DNA of 64,000 bases from Nocardia sp. CDC159. GTDB lineage: Bacteria; Actinomycetota; Actinomycetes; Mycobacteriales; Mycobacteriaceae. Positions 47,332 to 56,404 of this stretch are shown piece by piece. How positions within the stretch are numbered: position 1 is the stretch's first letter; the number at the start of each line of letters is the position of its first letter. The stretch covers positions 124,001 through 188,000 of the forward strand of contig NZ_JAMRXH010000003.1 in assembly GCF_023740735.1 (NCBI RefSeq). Reading direction: 5' to 3'. Under the pieces are notes generated by a model, which was not told the DNA's origin, did no database searches, and saw only the letters and a program-made list of their open reading frames with translations. Made by a program: the position numbers and the translations under genes.

Positions 47332-48933
47332 ATGCCGACCCCCGAACCGGATACCGCCACCGCGGCCCCCACGGTGACCCCCGAGTCGCTGCCCCTGGGC
47401 CCCGCGACGGTATCGCACACCCAGAGCTGGCGCACCCGCGTCGGCGATTTCCTGCGCAGCCCCGAGGGGCATGCCGCCCTGCTCGGCTTCTGGGGCGCGC
47501 TGATGATCACCTTCGGCGGTCTCGGGGCGGGCGCGGTGCGCCGCAGCGATCCGCTGCTCGAGCAGGCGCACCTGTCCTGGCTGCGGTTCGGCCACGGGTA
47601 CGCGCTCGCGACGATCGTCGTCTGGCTGGGCGTGCTGGCCATGATCCTGGCGTGGGTCCGGTTGGGGCGCATCACGATCGGGACCGGCGGGCACGCGGGC
47701 ACCGTCACGCTCAACGAGCTGCGGGCGATCGTGGGCATCTGGATCTTCCCGCTGCTGTTCGCGGTGCCGATGTTCAGCCAGGACGTCTACTCCTATCTGG
47801 CGCAGGGCACGCTGCTGCGCGACGGCTTCGACCCGTACCGGGTGAGCCCGGTGCAGGGGCTGCAGTCGGGTGTGCTGCTGGACAATGTGAGCCGGGTCTG
47901 GCTCGACACCACCGCGCCGTACGGGCCGATCTTCCTGCTGCTCGGGCGGGTGATCACCACCGTGACCCACGACAACGTGGTGGCCGGGACGATCGCCATG
48001 CGGCTGGTCATGCTGCCGGGTCTGGCGCTGATGATGTGGGCCATTCCGCATCTGACCAAACATCTGGGCGGTAAGCCGACGATCGCGCTGTGGCTGGCGG
48101 TCCTCAATCCACTGGTGCTGATCCATCTGATCGGCGGCGTGCACAACGAGATGCTGATGGTCGGGCTCATGGCCGCGGGCATCGCGCTGGTACTCGAGCA
48201 TCGGCATGTGGCCGGGATCGTGGTGATCGCGATCGGGGTGGCCATCAAGGCGACCGCGGGCGTGGCGCTGCCATTCCTGGTGTGGATCTGGATGATTCAC
48301 GAACGCGAGCGCCGGGCCGCGAAGAACGAGGGCCCGCTGCCGCATCCGCTGTGGACGTTCTTCAAGATCGGCGGGCTGGGGCTGGCCGTGTTCGCGGCCG
48401 TCTTCGCCGCCGCCTCGGCGACCGCGGGGGTCGGCATCGGCTGGCTCACGGCGCTGTCGGGCTCGAAGAAGATCATCAACTGGCTGTCGCTGCCGACCGT
48501 GCTGGCCTACGCGGTCACCTGGGTGACGCCGCTGCGCTTCGAGACGGTGCTGCCGGTGACCCGGGCGCTGTGCGCGCTGGCGCTGGTGGCGATCCTGGTG
48601 TGGACGTGGTGGCGGTTCAAGCACAGCGAGCGCGAGGCGGTGCTGGGCATCCTGATCGCCTTCGTCGCGATCGTCATCCTGTCCCCGGCCGCGCTGCCCT
48701 GGTACTACTCGTGGCCGCTGGCACTGGCGGCGGGCTTCGCGCTGTCGACGCCCACGCTCATGGTGCTGGTGGGGCTGTGTACATGGTTGATGCTGGTGTT
48801 CCAGCCCGGCGGATCGATCGGGTTGTACAACTTCTGGCATGTCGCGGCGGCCACCTGCGTCGCGGTGCTGGCGGCGGTCTCGCTGCGCACGGTGGATCCG
48901 CTGCGGCTACGCGCCGACAAACCCAAGCAATGA
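47332..48933 (+). CDS. mptA: Alpha-(1->6)-mannopyranosyltransferase (GT-C)
   Basis: An integral membrane polyprenyl-phosphate-mannose-dependent mannosyltransferase that extends the lipomannan backbone outside the membrane. It is 533 aa with 11-13 transmembrane helices. The first periplasmic loop carries PMFSQDVYSYLAQGTLLRDG with the conserved acidic residue of GT-C enzymes; DPYRVSPVQGL and NPLVLIHLIGGVHNEMLMVG follow. The order idsA2-(crtI)-mptA matches Rv2173-Rv2174 apart from inserted crtI. The stop overlaps crtB by four bases. Confidence 0.93.
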   Translation: MPTPEPDTATAAPTVTPESLPLGPATVSHTQSWRTRVGDFLRSPEGHAALLGFWGALMITFGGLGAGAVRRSDPLLEQAHLSWLRFGHGYALATIVVWLGVLAMILAWVRLGRITIGTGGHAGTVTLNELRAIVGIWIFPLLFAVPMFSQDVYSYLAQGTLLRDGFDPYRVSPVQGLQSGVLLDNVSRVWLDTTAPYGPIFLLLGRVITTVTHDNVVAGTIAMRLVMLPGLALMMWAIPHLTKHLGGKPTIALWLAVLNPLVLIHLIGGVHNEMLMVGLMAAGIALVLEHRHVAGIVVIAIGVAIKATAGVALPFLVWIWMIHERERRAAKNEGPLPHPLWTFFKIGGLGLAVFAAVFAAASATAGVGIGWLTALSGSKKIINWLSLPTVLAYAVTWVTPLRFETVLPVTRALCALALVAILVWTWWRFKHSEREAVLGILIAFVAIVILSPAALPWYYSWPLALAAGFALSTPTLMVLVGLCTWLMLVFQPGGSIGLYNFWHVAAATCVAVLAAVSLRTVDPLRLRADKPKQ

Positions 48934-49877
48934 ATCGTGCCGACGCGGGTGGCGAGCCGGCGGCCTATCGGCGCTGCGCACGAATCGCCGCTGCCCACGG
49001 CCGCACCTACTTCCTCGCGGCCCGGCTGCTCTCCCCCGAACGCCGCCGGGCCATGCACGCGCTGTACGCCTTCGCCCGCACGGTGGACGACATCGTGGAC
49101 GGGCAGGCCGAAGACGCTGCGGCGCAACTGGATCGGATCGAGAAGGACCTGGACGAGCGACTGGTCGCCGGAGATCCGGGCGAGCCGGACGATCCGGTGC
49201 TGTTCGCGGTGAGCGACACCATCCTGCGCTACGAGATCGCGCGCGAACACTTCCGCACCTTCCTCGACGCCATGCGCATGGACGTCCCCGGCTCCCCGCT
49301 GTTCCGCAACCGCTACGCCACCATGTCCGAACTGCGCGAGTACATGCGAGGCTCCGCCGCCGCCATCGGCCTGCAACTACTCCCGGTCCTGGGGACGGTG
49401 GTCCCCATCCCCACCGCCGAACCCGCGGCCGCCGCCCTCGGCGAGGCCTTCCAACTGACGAACTTCCTGCGCGACATCGCCGAAGACCTCGACCGCGACC
49501 GCATCTACCTCCCCACCGAGGCCCTCACCGCCTTCGGCGTCGACGAGCCCCTCCTCCACCACTGCCACCGCACCGCCCACACCGATCCCCGCCTCCGCCG
49601 CGCCCTGGCTCACCTGATCGCCCTCAACCGCGACCTCTACCGCACCGCGGTCCCGGGCATCGACCTCCTGCACCCCCGGGTCCGCCCGGCCATCCGCACC
49701 GCGGCGCTCCTCTACGGGGAAATCCTGCACGAGATCGAGCACTCGGGGTACGCGGTGTTCGATCGCCGCGCGGTGGTACCGGGCCACCGGCGATTGTGGG
49801 TGGCCGCGAGGGAGTTCGCGGGGGCGCGCAGTCCCCGTCGCTCCGGCCTGGGGGCCGTCACGACGGGGAACAAGTAG
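48930..49877 (+). CDS. crtB: Phytoene synthase
   Basis: Condenses two geranylgeranyl diphosphates to phytoene, the first committed carotenoid step. It is 315 aa. HALYAFARTVDDIVDG holds the first Asp-rich motif (about residues 52-56), NFLRDIAEDLDRDRIYLP the second, and MSELREYMRGSAAAIGLQLL lies between. ATG at 48930 overlaps the mptA stop (ATGA), indicating translational coupling with a mannan-synthesis gene. Codon use changes along the gene: the 3' half is unusually rich in CCC, CTC and CGC. Confidence 0.95.
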   Translation: MNRADAGGEPAAYRRCARIAAAHGRTYFLAARLLSPERRRAMHALYAFARTVDDIVDGQAEDAAAQLDRIEKDLDERLVAGDPGEPDDPVLFAVSDTILRYEIAREHFRTFLDAMRMDVPGSPLFRNRYATMSELREYMRGSAAAIGLQLLPVLGTVVPIPTAEPAAAALGEAFQLTNFLRDIAEDLDRDRIYLPTEALTAFGVDEPLLHHCHRTAHTDPRLRRALAHLIALNRDLYRTAVPGIDLLHPRVRPAIRTAALLYGEILHEIEHSGYAVFDRRAVVPGHRRLWVAAREFAGARSPRRSGLGAVTTGNK

Positions 49878-49893
49878 AAACTCCAGCCCCCGC

Positions 49894-50092
49894 GCCGGGG
49901 AACGGCGGATCCCCGCAGGGCGGCCATTCCCGACTCCCCGGCCGTGCCCGATCCCCTACGGTTGCTTCCCGACTCCCCGGCCGTGCCCGATCCCCTACGG
50001 TTGCTTCCCGACTCCCCGGCCGTGCCCGATCCCCTGCGGTTCCTTCCCGACTCCCCGAGGCTCCTTACCGATTCCCCGAGCGAAGCGAGGGG
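49894..50092. repeat. 39-bp tandem array ending in a hairpin at the Rv2175c-like gene
   Basis: Three units of CTTCCCGACTCCCCGGCCGT + GCCCGATCCCCTACGGTTG, with half-unit similarity (about 20 bp), plus decayed copies to 50060. GCCGGGGA (49894-49901) pairs with TCCCCGGC (49935-49942) at the low end. At the high end CCCCGAGC-GAA-GCGAGGGG (50074-50092) forms a hairpin with tandem G-A mismatches that abuts the stop codon at 50093. The core CGACTCCCCGGC equals that of the murF array. Confidence 0.85.
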
Positions 50093-50467
50093 TTAGAACG
50101 GATCCGCAGCAGCCCTGCGCAGCACCTCCCTGGCGAGGGGGCCGTGGATGGCGTCCACCGGGCGGCCCGGCAGCGTTTCGTCCTCGGTGTAGATCCACTC
50201 CAGGATTTCTTCGTCGGTGTACTTTGCGTCGCGCATCACAGTGATCAGGCCGGGGAGGGGTTTGACCACGGCTCCGGTGGAGTCGAAGAAATCCTTGGGT
50301 ACCCCGGCTATGCCATCGCGGCGGACCGCGAGGAGCTGATGATCGCGCAGCATCTGATGGACCCTGGTCACGGGGATGCCGAGCTGTTCGGCCACATCCG
50401 GGAGCGGGAGCAGGGTCACCGCTTCCGGAAGAACATCGTCGCTGCATGGAAATGCACTCACGTCCAT
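50093..50467 (-). CDS. Rv2175c-like DNA-binding protein
   Basis: A 124-aa protein with a helix-turn-helix core (TLLPLPDVAEQLGIPVTRVH then QMLRDHQLLAVRRDGIAGVP, about residues 24-63) and a C-terminal helical domain (YTDEEILEWIYTEDETLPG and AIHGPLAREVLRRAAADPF). It is divergent from pknL, as Rv2175c is in M. tuberculosis, where PknL phosphorylates it and thereby prevents DNA binding. Start ATG 50467 (MDVSAFPCSD). Confidence 0.9.
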   Translation of the reverse strand: MDVSAFPCSDDVLPEAVTLLPLPDVAEQLGIPVTRVHQMLRDHQLLAVRRDGIAGVPKDFFDSTGAVVKPLPGLITVMRDAKYTDEEILEWIYTEDETLPGRPVDAIHGPLAREVLRRAAADPF

Positions 50468-50590
50468 AACGGTAGTAGGTCGCGCCGGGCCCGTCGTGAG
50501 ACACCCTGACCGATTCGGCCGATACCATCGGGTGAGCCGCCACGGGGGCGGCATCCGCTTGTCGCACCCGAAGCGAGAGGTGAGAGCTTT
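50468..50590. promoter_or_regulatory. Divergent promoter region, Rv2175c-like gene / pknL
   Basis: 123 bases. AGCGAGAGGTGAGAG with GAGAGGTGAGAG gives the pknL ribosome-binding site. CGTAACGGTAGTAGG-type sequence sits next to the Rv2175c-like start. No clear palindrome. A self-binding site for the Rv2175c-like protein would be expected here. Confidence 0.35.
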
Positions 50591-52591
50591 GTGAAAGTCG
50601 GAGGACAGCAGTTGATCGGCCAGATGCTGGACGGGCGCTACCGCATCGACGCGCCGATCGCGCGGGGCGGTATGTCGATGGTGTTTCGGGGGGTCGACAC
50701 CAGACTGGACCGGCCGGTCGCCATCAAGGTGATGGATCCGAAGTTCGCCGGAGATCCGCAATTCCTGACGCGGTTCGAATTCGAGGCCCGCTCGGTGGCC
50801 AAGCTCAAGCATCCATCCCTGGTCGCGGTCTACGACCAGGGTATCGACGGCGACTACCCGTTCCTGATCATGGAACTGGTCGAGGGCGGCACGCTGCGCG
50901 AACTGCTGCGCGAACGCGGCCCGATGCCCCCGCACGCGGTCCGTGCGGTCGCCGAGCCGGTGCTCGACGCGATCGGCGTCGCCCATCGCGCGGGGCTGAT
51001 CCATCGCGACATCAAGCCGGAGAATGTGCTCATCTCCGATTCGGGCGAGGTGAAGATCGCCGACTTCGGCCTGGTCCGCGCGGTCGCCGGATCGAATATG
51101 ACCTCGGCCAGCGTCATCCTCGGCACCGCCCACTACCTCTCGCCCGAGCAGGTCACCGACGGCACCGCCGATGAGCGCAGCGACGTCTACTCCTTCGGCA
51201 TCCTCATCTTCGAAATGCTCACCGGCCGAACCCCGTTCACCGGCGACAACTCGTTGTCGATCGCCTATCAGCGGGTGGAGAAGGATGTGCCCAGTCCCGG
51301 CCGCCTCATCGCCGGGGTGCCGCCGCAATTCGACGAACTGGTCGCCCGCGCCACCGCGCGCGAGCCCGCGCACCGCTTCGCCGACGCCGACGAGATGGCC
51401 GCCGAACTGCGCCGCGTCGCCGCTGAACTGCGACTACCCGATTACCGCGTGCCCGCGCCGAAGGAATCGGCCGAACATCTGTCGACCCGCTATCGCGCCG
51501 TTCCCGCCACCCCGGCCCCGCCGCCGCGCCCGGCCCCACCGGTCGCCACGCCCGACGCGACCACGCGACTACCCGAACAGCGCCCGCCCATGCCCCAGCC
51601 GACCCGGGTGCTGACCGCGACGCAACATCTCCCGGAGTCCAACGGCCGCACCGCGATCGCCGAACCCCCGCCCCCGCCGCAGCGCCCGGCCTACGCCGGT
51701 GACGATCGCGGTCGCTCGCGCCGTCGCGTGCTGATCTGGACGGGCATCGTGGTGGCCCTGGCGCTCCTGCTGGGCATCGGCGGCTGGTACCTCGGGGTGG
51801 CGCGCTATTCGGCGGTGCCACCGATCGCCGGAATGGATGCCCCCCAGGCCACCACGGCCCTGCGGAATGCCGGATTCGACACCACGGTGCGCAACCGTGC
51901 CTCCGACATCATTCCGGTCGGGGGCGTGGTGGGCACCGATCCGCCCGCGGGCACGCGGGTCGTGAAGGGTTCGACCGTGGCGATCCTGGTGTCCAGCGGC
52001 AAACCGCAGGTGCCGCAGTTCCAGCCCGGCCAGGACGTGAAGACCGTCGAGCAACTCATCCGCGACGCGGGTCTGCGCCCGGTCGACGGCGGCGAGACGG
52101 CCAATACCGCTCCCAAGGGCACGGTGGCGCAACTGGATCCGAAACCCGGCACCGTCCTGCCCACGGGGGCCTCGGTGAAGGTGGTGCGCAGCAAGGGGTC
52201 TCAGCCGGTGAAGGTGCCCGATGTGCGCGGCAAGACCGTCGAGGAGGCGACCGCCGCGCTGCAGAAGGCGGGATTCACCGTGGGCGACACCAGAACCGAG
52301 TTCGATTCGAAGATCAAGACCGGTCAGGTGATCGGCACCGATCCGGCCGCGGGCCAGAGCGTGCTGTCCGGCGGAAATATCGCGCTGATCGTCTCCGATG
52401 CCGTGAAGATCCCCGACGTCACCGGCATGACCGCCGACTCCGCCCGCGCCCAGTTGGAGGGCATGGGGCTGAAGGTGGTGTTGAACAGCGTCTTCGCGGG
52501 CGATCACGGCACCGTCCGGGTGCAGACCCCGTTCGCCGGATCGTCCGTCGAGCCGGGCGCGACCGTCACGCTGACGGTGCTGCCGTTCTAA
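50591..52591 (+). CDS. pknL: Serine/threonine protein kinase PknL with four PASTA domains
   Basis: A membrane receptor-type kinase of 666 aa. Kinase domain residues about 17-275: ATP-binding ARGGMSMVF, Lys46 in VAIK, catalytic HRDIKPEN (138-145), DFG at 158-160, GTAHYLSPEQ in the P+1 loop. A Pro-rich juxtamembrane segment (about 300-370) leads to a transmembrane helix (VLIWTGIVVALALLLGIGGW, about 380-399). Four extracellular PASTA repeats (about 407-666), each with VxGTDPxAG-like spacing, may sense muropeptides. GTG start at 50591. Neighbour and probable substrate is the divergent DNA-binding gene. Confidence 0.96.
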   Translation: MKVGGQQLIGQMLDGRYRIDAPIARGGMSMVFRGVDTRLDRPVAIKVMDPKFAGDPQFLTRFEFEARSVAKLKHPSLVAVYDQGIDGDYPFLIMELVEGGTLRELLRERGPMPPHAVRAVAEPVLDAIGVAHRAGLIHRDIKPENVLISDSGEVKIADFGLVRAVAGSNMTSASVILGTAHYLSPEQVTDGTADERSDVYSFGILIFEMLTGRTPFTGDNSLSIAYQRVEKDVPSPGRLIAGVPPQFDELVARATAREPAHRFADADEMAAELRRVAAELRLPDYRVPAPKESAEHLSTRYRAVPATPAPPPRPAPPVATPDATTRLPEQRPPMPQPTRVLTATQHLPESNGRTAIAEPPPPPQRPAYAGDDRGRSRRRVLIWTGIVVALALLLGIGGWYLGVARYSAVPPIAGMDAPQATTALRNAGFDTTVRNRASDIIPVGGVVGTDPPAGTRVVKGSTVAILVSSGKPQVPQFQPGQDVKTVEQLIRDAGLRPVDGGETANTAPKGTVAQLDPKPGTVLPTGASVKVVRSKGSQPVKVPDVRGKTVEEATAALQKAGFTVGDTRTEFDSKIKTGQVIGTDPAAGQSVLSGGNIALIVSDAVKIPDVTGMTADSARAQLEGMGLKVVLNSVFAGDHGTVRVQTPFAGSSVEPGATVTLTVLPF

Positions 52592-52905
52592 CCGGCCGCC
52601 AGCCCCACGCTGGCGCCGCCCAGCAATTCGGCCTCGCTGATTCCCAGTCGCGACGAGCAGAGCTCGAGCGCCTGCCGCAGCACCGCGCTGGCGCTCGCGC
52701 CGACGACCTGCGACTGCTCGAGCCGGCCCGGACCGCGCAGCACCTTGACGCGACAGCGCCAGGCGATACCGGCCAGGTCGACCTCGGGGCGTTCGATCAC
52801 CACCGACACCGGCACGCCGTCCTGCTCGAACTCATGTCGCGCCAACGGCGTCGCGCGCCGTTCGGGAGCCACTCGCAATTCCCCGGCTACCGATACCCTT
52901 TTCAT
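52588..52905 (-). CDS. Small conserved protein of unknown function
   Basis: A 105-aa protein, MKRVSVAGELRVAPERRATP..., with mixed beta/alpha content (VPVSVVIERPEVDLAGIAWR, CRVKVLRGPGRLEQSQVVGA) and a C-terminal helix LRQALELCSSRLGISEAEL. ATG at 52905 has GGGAGG at five bases, so translation is well supported. I do not recognise the family. Convergent with pknL, their stop codons overlapping by 4 bases. Confidence 0.65.
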   Translation of the reverse strand: MKRVSVAGELRVAPERRATPLARHEFEQDGVPVSVVIERPEVDLAGIAWRCRVKVLRGPGRLEQSQVVGASASAVLRQALELCSSRLGISEAELLGGASVGLAAG

Positions 52906-53028
52906 CAGGCCTCCCAGAACTGGTCCCGCATGGTGCCCATTGCGTAAAGAACGGGACACGAACGAATCTAGTTCAGGTGACCAGAATCAGCAATCCTTCA
53001 GCAAACTTTTTACTATGCCCATACGCCG

Positions 53029-53328
53029 CTAGGCCACCGCGAGCAGCGGCGCACCCGTCTCCGGATCGTTGATCGCCACCACCGCGGACGTGCTGAACAC
53101 GTCCACGGGCGCACCACCCACCGCCGGGCTGATATTCGTGGTGACCTGCGCCGATACGGCCGCCGGATCGTAGCCCCAGGAGATGTTGAAGATCAGCAGG
53201 CGGCTGCCGTCGCGCAGCACGACCTCCGACGGGATTCCGTCGCGGTCGCGATCGCGCAGCAACCGAAGGATCGTGCGGTCCGCCGGGCCGACCCGGCGGG
53301 TTCCGCCTCCGCGAAAGACGACGTTCAC
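53029..53328 (-). CDS. Small protein downstream of aroG, unknown function
   Basis: A 99-aa protein beginning GTG AAC GTC GTC (MNVVFRGGGTRRVGP). The first half is basic (ADRTILRLLRDRDRDGIPSE), the second beta-rich with IFNISWGYDPAAVSAQVTTN and DVFSTSAVVAINDPETGAPL. It starts 10 bases after the aroG stop and is probably co-transcribed with it. It is not a chorismate mutase by any motif I can see. Family unknown. Confidence 0.6.
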   Translation of the reverse strand: MNVVFRGGGTRRVGPADRTILRLLRDRDRDGIPSEVVLRDGSRLLIFNISWGYDPAAVSAQVTTNISPAVGGAPVDVFSTSAVVAINDPETGAPLLAVA

Positions 53329-53338
53329 GCGTCGCCCG

Positions 53339-54793
<1,455 letters not shown>

Positions 54794-54868
54794 TCAGGTG
54801 GTCCGTAGGCTCGAATCGACCGTTGCCGGTGCCGCCCACCGGACCGACCGCACACGAGGAGTAGAACG

Positions 54869-55372
54869 ATCGCGCTTCGATATTTTTACGACTGCGAATT
54901 CATCGAGGACGGGACGGTCATCGACCTGGTCTCGATCGGTGTGGTCTGCGAGGACGGGCGAGAATACTACGCGGTCTCAACGGAATTCGATGCCGACAAG
55001 GCGGGCCCGTGGGTGCGGCGCAATGTCCTGCCCAAACTCCCCTCCCCCGCCTCACCGCTGTGGCGCGGCCGCGACCAGATCCGCGACGAGCTGTATCGCT
55101 TCTTCCTGCCGCGGCAGAGCGTGGAGCCGGAGCTGTGGGCCTGGGTGGGCGCTTACGACCATGTGGCGCTGTGCCAGCTGTGGGGTTCGATGGTCGACCT
55201 GCCGACCGCCATGCCGCGCTACACCAACGAACTGCGTCAGTACTGGGAAATGTCCGGCCGCCCACCACTTCCCCCCGTGCCGGCCGACGCCCACGACGCG
55301 CTCGCCGACGCCCGGCACAACCTGGCCAAGTTCGAGGCCATCGAAGCATACCGACGCCGCCAAGCGTCCTAG
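54869..55372 (+). CDS. 3'-5' exoribonuclease AS (Rv2179c-like), probable AUC start
   Basis: An RNase T-like DEDDh exoribonuclease. The frame reads ALRYFYDCEFIEDGTVIDLV, where Asp and Glu of motif I sit in YDCEF; AWVGAYDHVALCQLWG is motif II and PPVPADAHDALADARHNLAK carries the His-Asp pair of motif III. No ATG, GTG or TTG lies upstream of motif I after the last stop. The codon spaced 7 bases from a clean AGGAG (54857-54861) is ATC at 54869. The first canonical start, GTG 54941, would remove motif I. Predicted length 167 aa, near the mycobacterial protein. See findings for the alternatives. Confidence 0.75.
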   Translation: MALRYFYDCEFIEDGTVIDLVSIGVVCEDGREYYAVSTEFDADKAGPWVRRNVLPKLPSPASPLWRGRDQIRDELYRFFLPRQSVEPELWAWVGAYDHVALCQLWGSMVDLPTAMPRYTNELRQYWEMSGRPPLPPVPADAHDALADARHNLAKFEAIEAYRRRQAS

Positions 55373-55387
55373 CCCAACCGACCCAAC

Positions 55388-55509
55388 CTACCGGCCGGCA
55401 GAGCACCTAACAGCCGCACCCTTTCCGTGTCTTCGCACCCCTTGTGGACGCCCGTAAAGGGTGCGAGGGCCTGGAAAAGGTGCGAACCTGTGGCTCTGCC
55501 GGCCGGTAG
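55388..55509. repeat. 122-bp nested palindrome between convergent genes
   Basis: Outer arms CTACCGGCCGGCAGAGC (55388-55404) and GCTCTGCCGGCCGGTAG (55493-55509) match over 17 bp without error. Inner stems: GCACCCTTTCC (55416-55426) with GGAAAAGGTGC (55472-55482), one mismatch, and GCACCCCTT (about 55435-55443) with AAAGGGTGC (55456-55464), one mismatch. The two halves align almost end to end. It sits between the exoribonuclease and plsC 3' ends and would fold into a long rod-like RNA from either strand. Confidence 0.85.
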
Positions 55510-55542
55510 ACGGACCGGCGGAGCCACAGCGTCCAGGAAACC

Positions 55543-56268
55543 TCAGCTCGCGATCGTCTCCGGAATGCGCTCGGCATCGGGGCGGGCGCCGGCGGGGACG
55601 CCCTTCTTCAGGCTCGCGGCGTAGACGTCGACGTACTCCTGGCCCGACATCCGCATGAGCTCGTACATGATCTCGTCGGTGACGGCGCGCTCGACGAAGC
55701 GGTTGCCGCCCATGCCCTCGTAGCGCGAGAAGTCGATGGGCTTACCGAATTTCACCGTGACCTGCTGGCGACGCCAGCGGAACGGGCCGGGCGGGCAGAC
55801 CTCGTAGGTGCCGATCAGCGCCACCGGGATCACCGGAACCCCGGTCTCCAGCGCGAGGCGCGCGACACCGGTCTTGCCCTTGTACAACCGGCCGTCGGGC
55901 GAGCGGGTGCCCTCCGGGTACAGCCCGACCAGGCGGCCCTCCTTCAGCAGCTTGCGCGCGGTCTCGAGGGCGTCCTCGGCGGCCGAGGCGCCGCTGCGAT
56001 CGATCGGGTACTGCCCGGTGCCGGAGAAGAAGAACTTCTGCAGCCGACCCTTGAGGCCCGGGGTGGTGAAGTATTCGGCCTTGGCCAGGTAGGTGATTCG
56101 GCGCGGACTCATCAGGGGGGTGAACAACCAGTCGGTGAACGAGAGGTGGTTACCGGCGAGGATGGCTGCGCCCTCGGCCGGGATGTTCTCCACCCCTTCG
56201 ACCTTGGGTCGGTTGTAGAGATGCATGAAGGGTCCGACCAGCACGTACTTCAGCAGCCAGTAGAACAT
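55543..56268 (-). CDS. 1-acyl-sn-glycerol-3-phosphate acyltransferase (PlsC family)
   Basis: A 241-aa membrane-associated acyltransferase for phosphatidic acid synthesis. MFYWLLKYVLVGPFMHLYN is a hydrophobic N-terminus. ILAGNHLSFTDWLF contains the catalytic H-x4-D (about residues 40-45), and VGLYPEGTRSPDGRLYKGKT the PEGTRS motif. VPVIPVALIGTYEV is the fourth block. Position equals Rv2182c. ATG 56268 is chosen because it starts the amphipathic segment. Upstream lies the ROK kinase gene on the same strand. Confidence 0.93.
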   Translation of the reverse strand: MFYWLLKYVLVGPFMHLYNRPKVEGVENIPAEGAAILAGNHLSFTDWLFTPLMSPRRITYLAKAEYFTTPGLKGRLQKFFFSGTGQYPIDRSGASAAEDALETARKLLKEGRLVGLYPEGTRSPDGRLYKGKTGVARLALETGVPVIPVALIGTYEVCPPGPFRWRRQQVTVKFGKPIDFSRYEGMGGNRFVERAVTDEIMYELMRMSGQEYVDVYAASLKKGVPAGARPDAERIPETIAS

Positions 56269-56404
56269 CGCGTCCTTTCCCCTGTGAGATTCCCGGGACC
56301 GGCCTCTTTGCGCGGGCACCACCGTCCGTTGCCGACTTTACCGCTGCTACCGAGTTGTGACCAATCCCGCACATGGATTTCACACCGGCCACGGAACACA
56401 CCCG

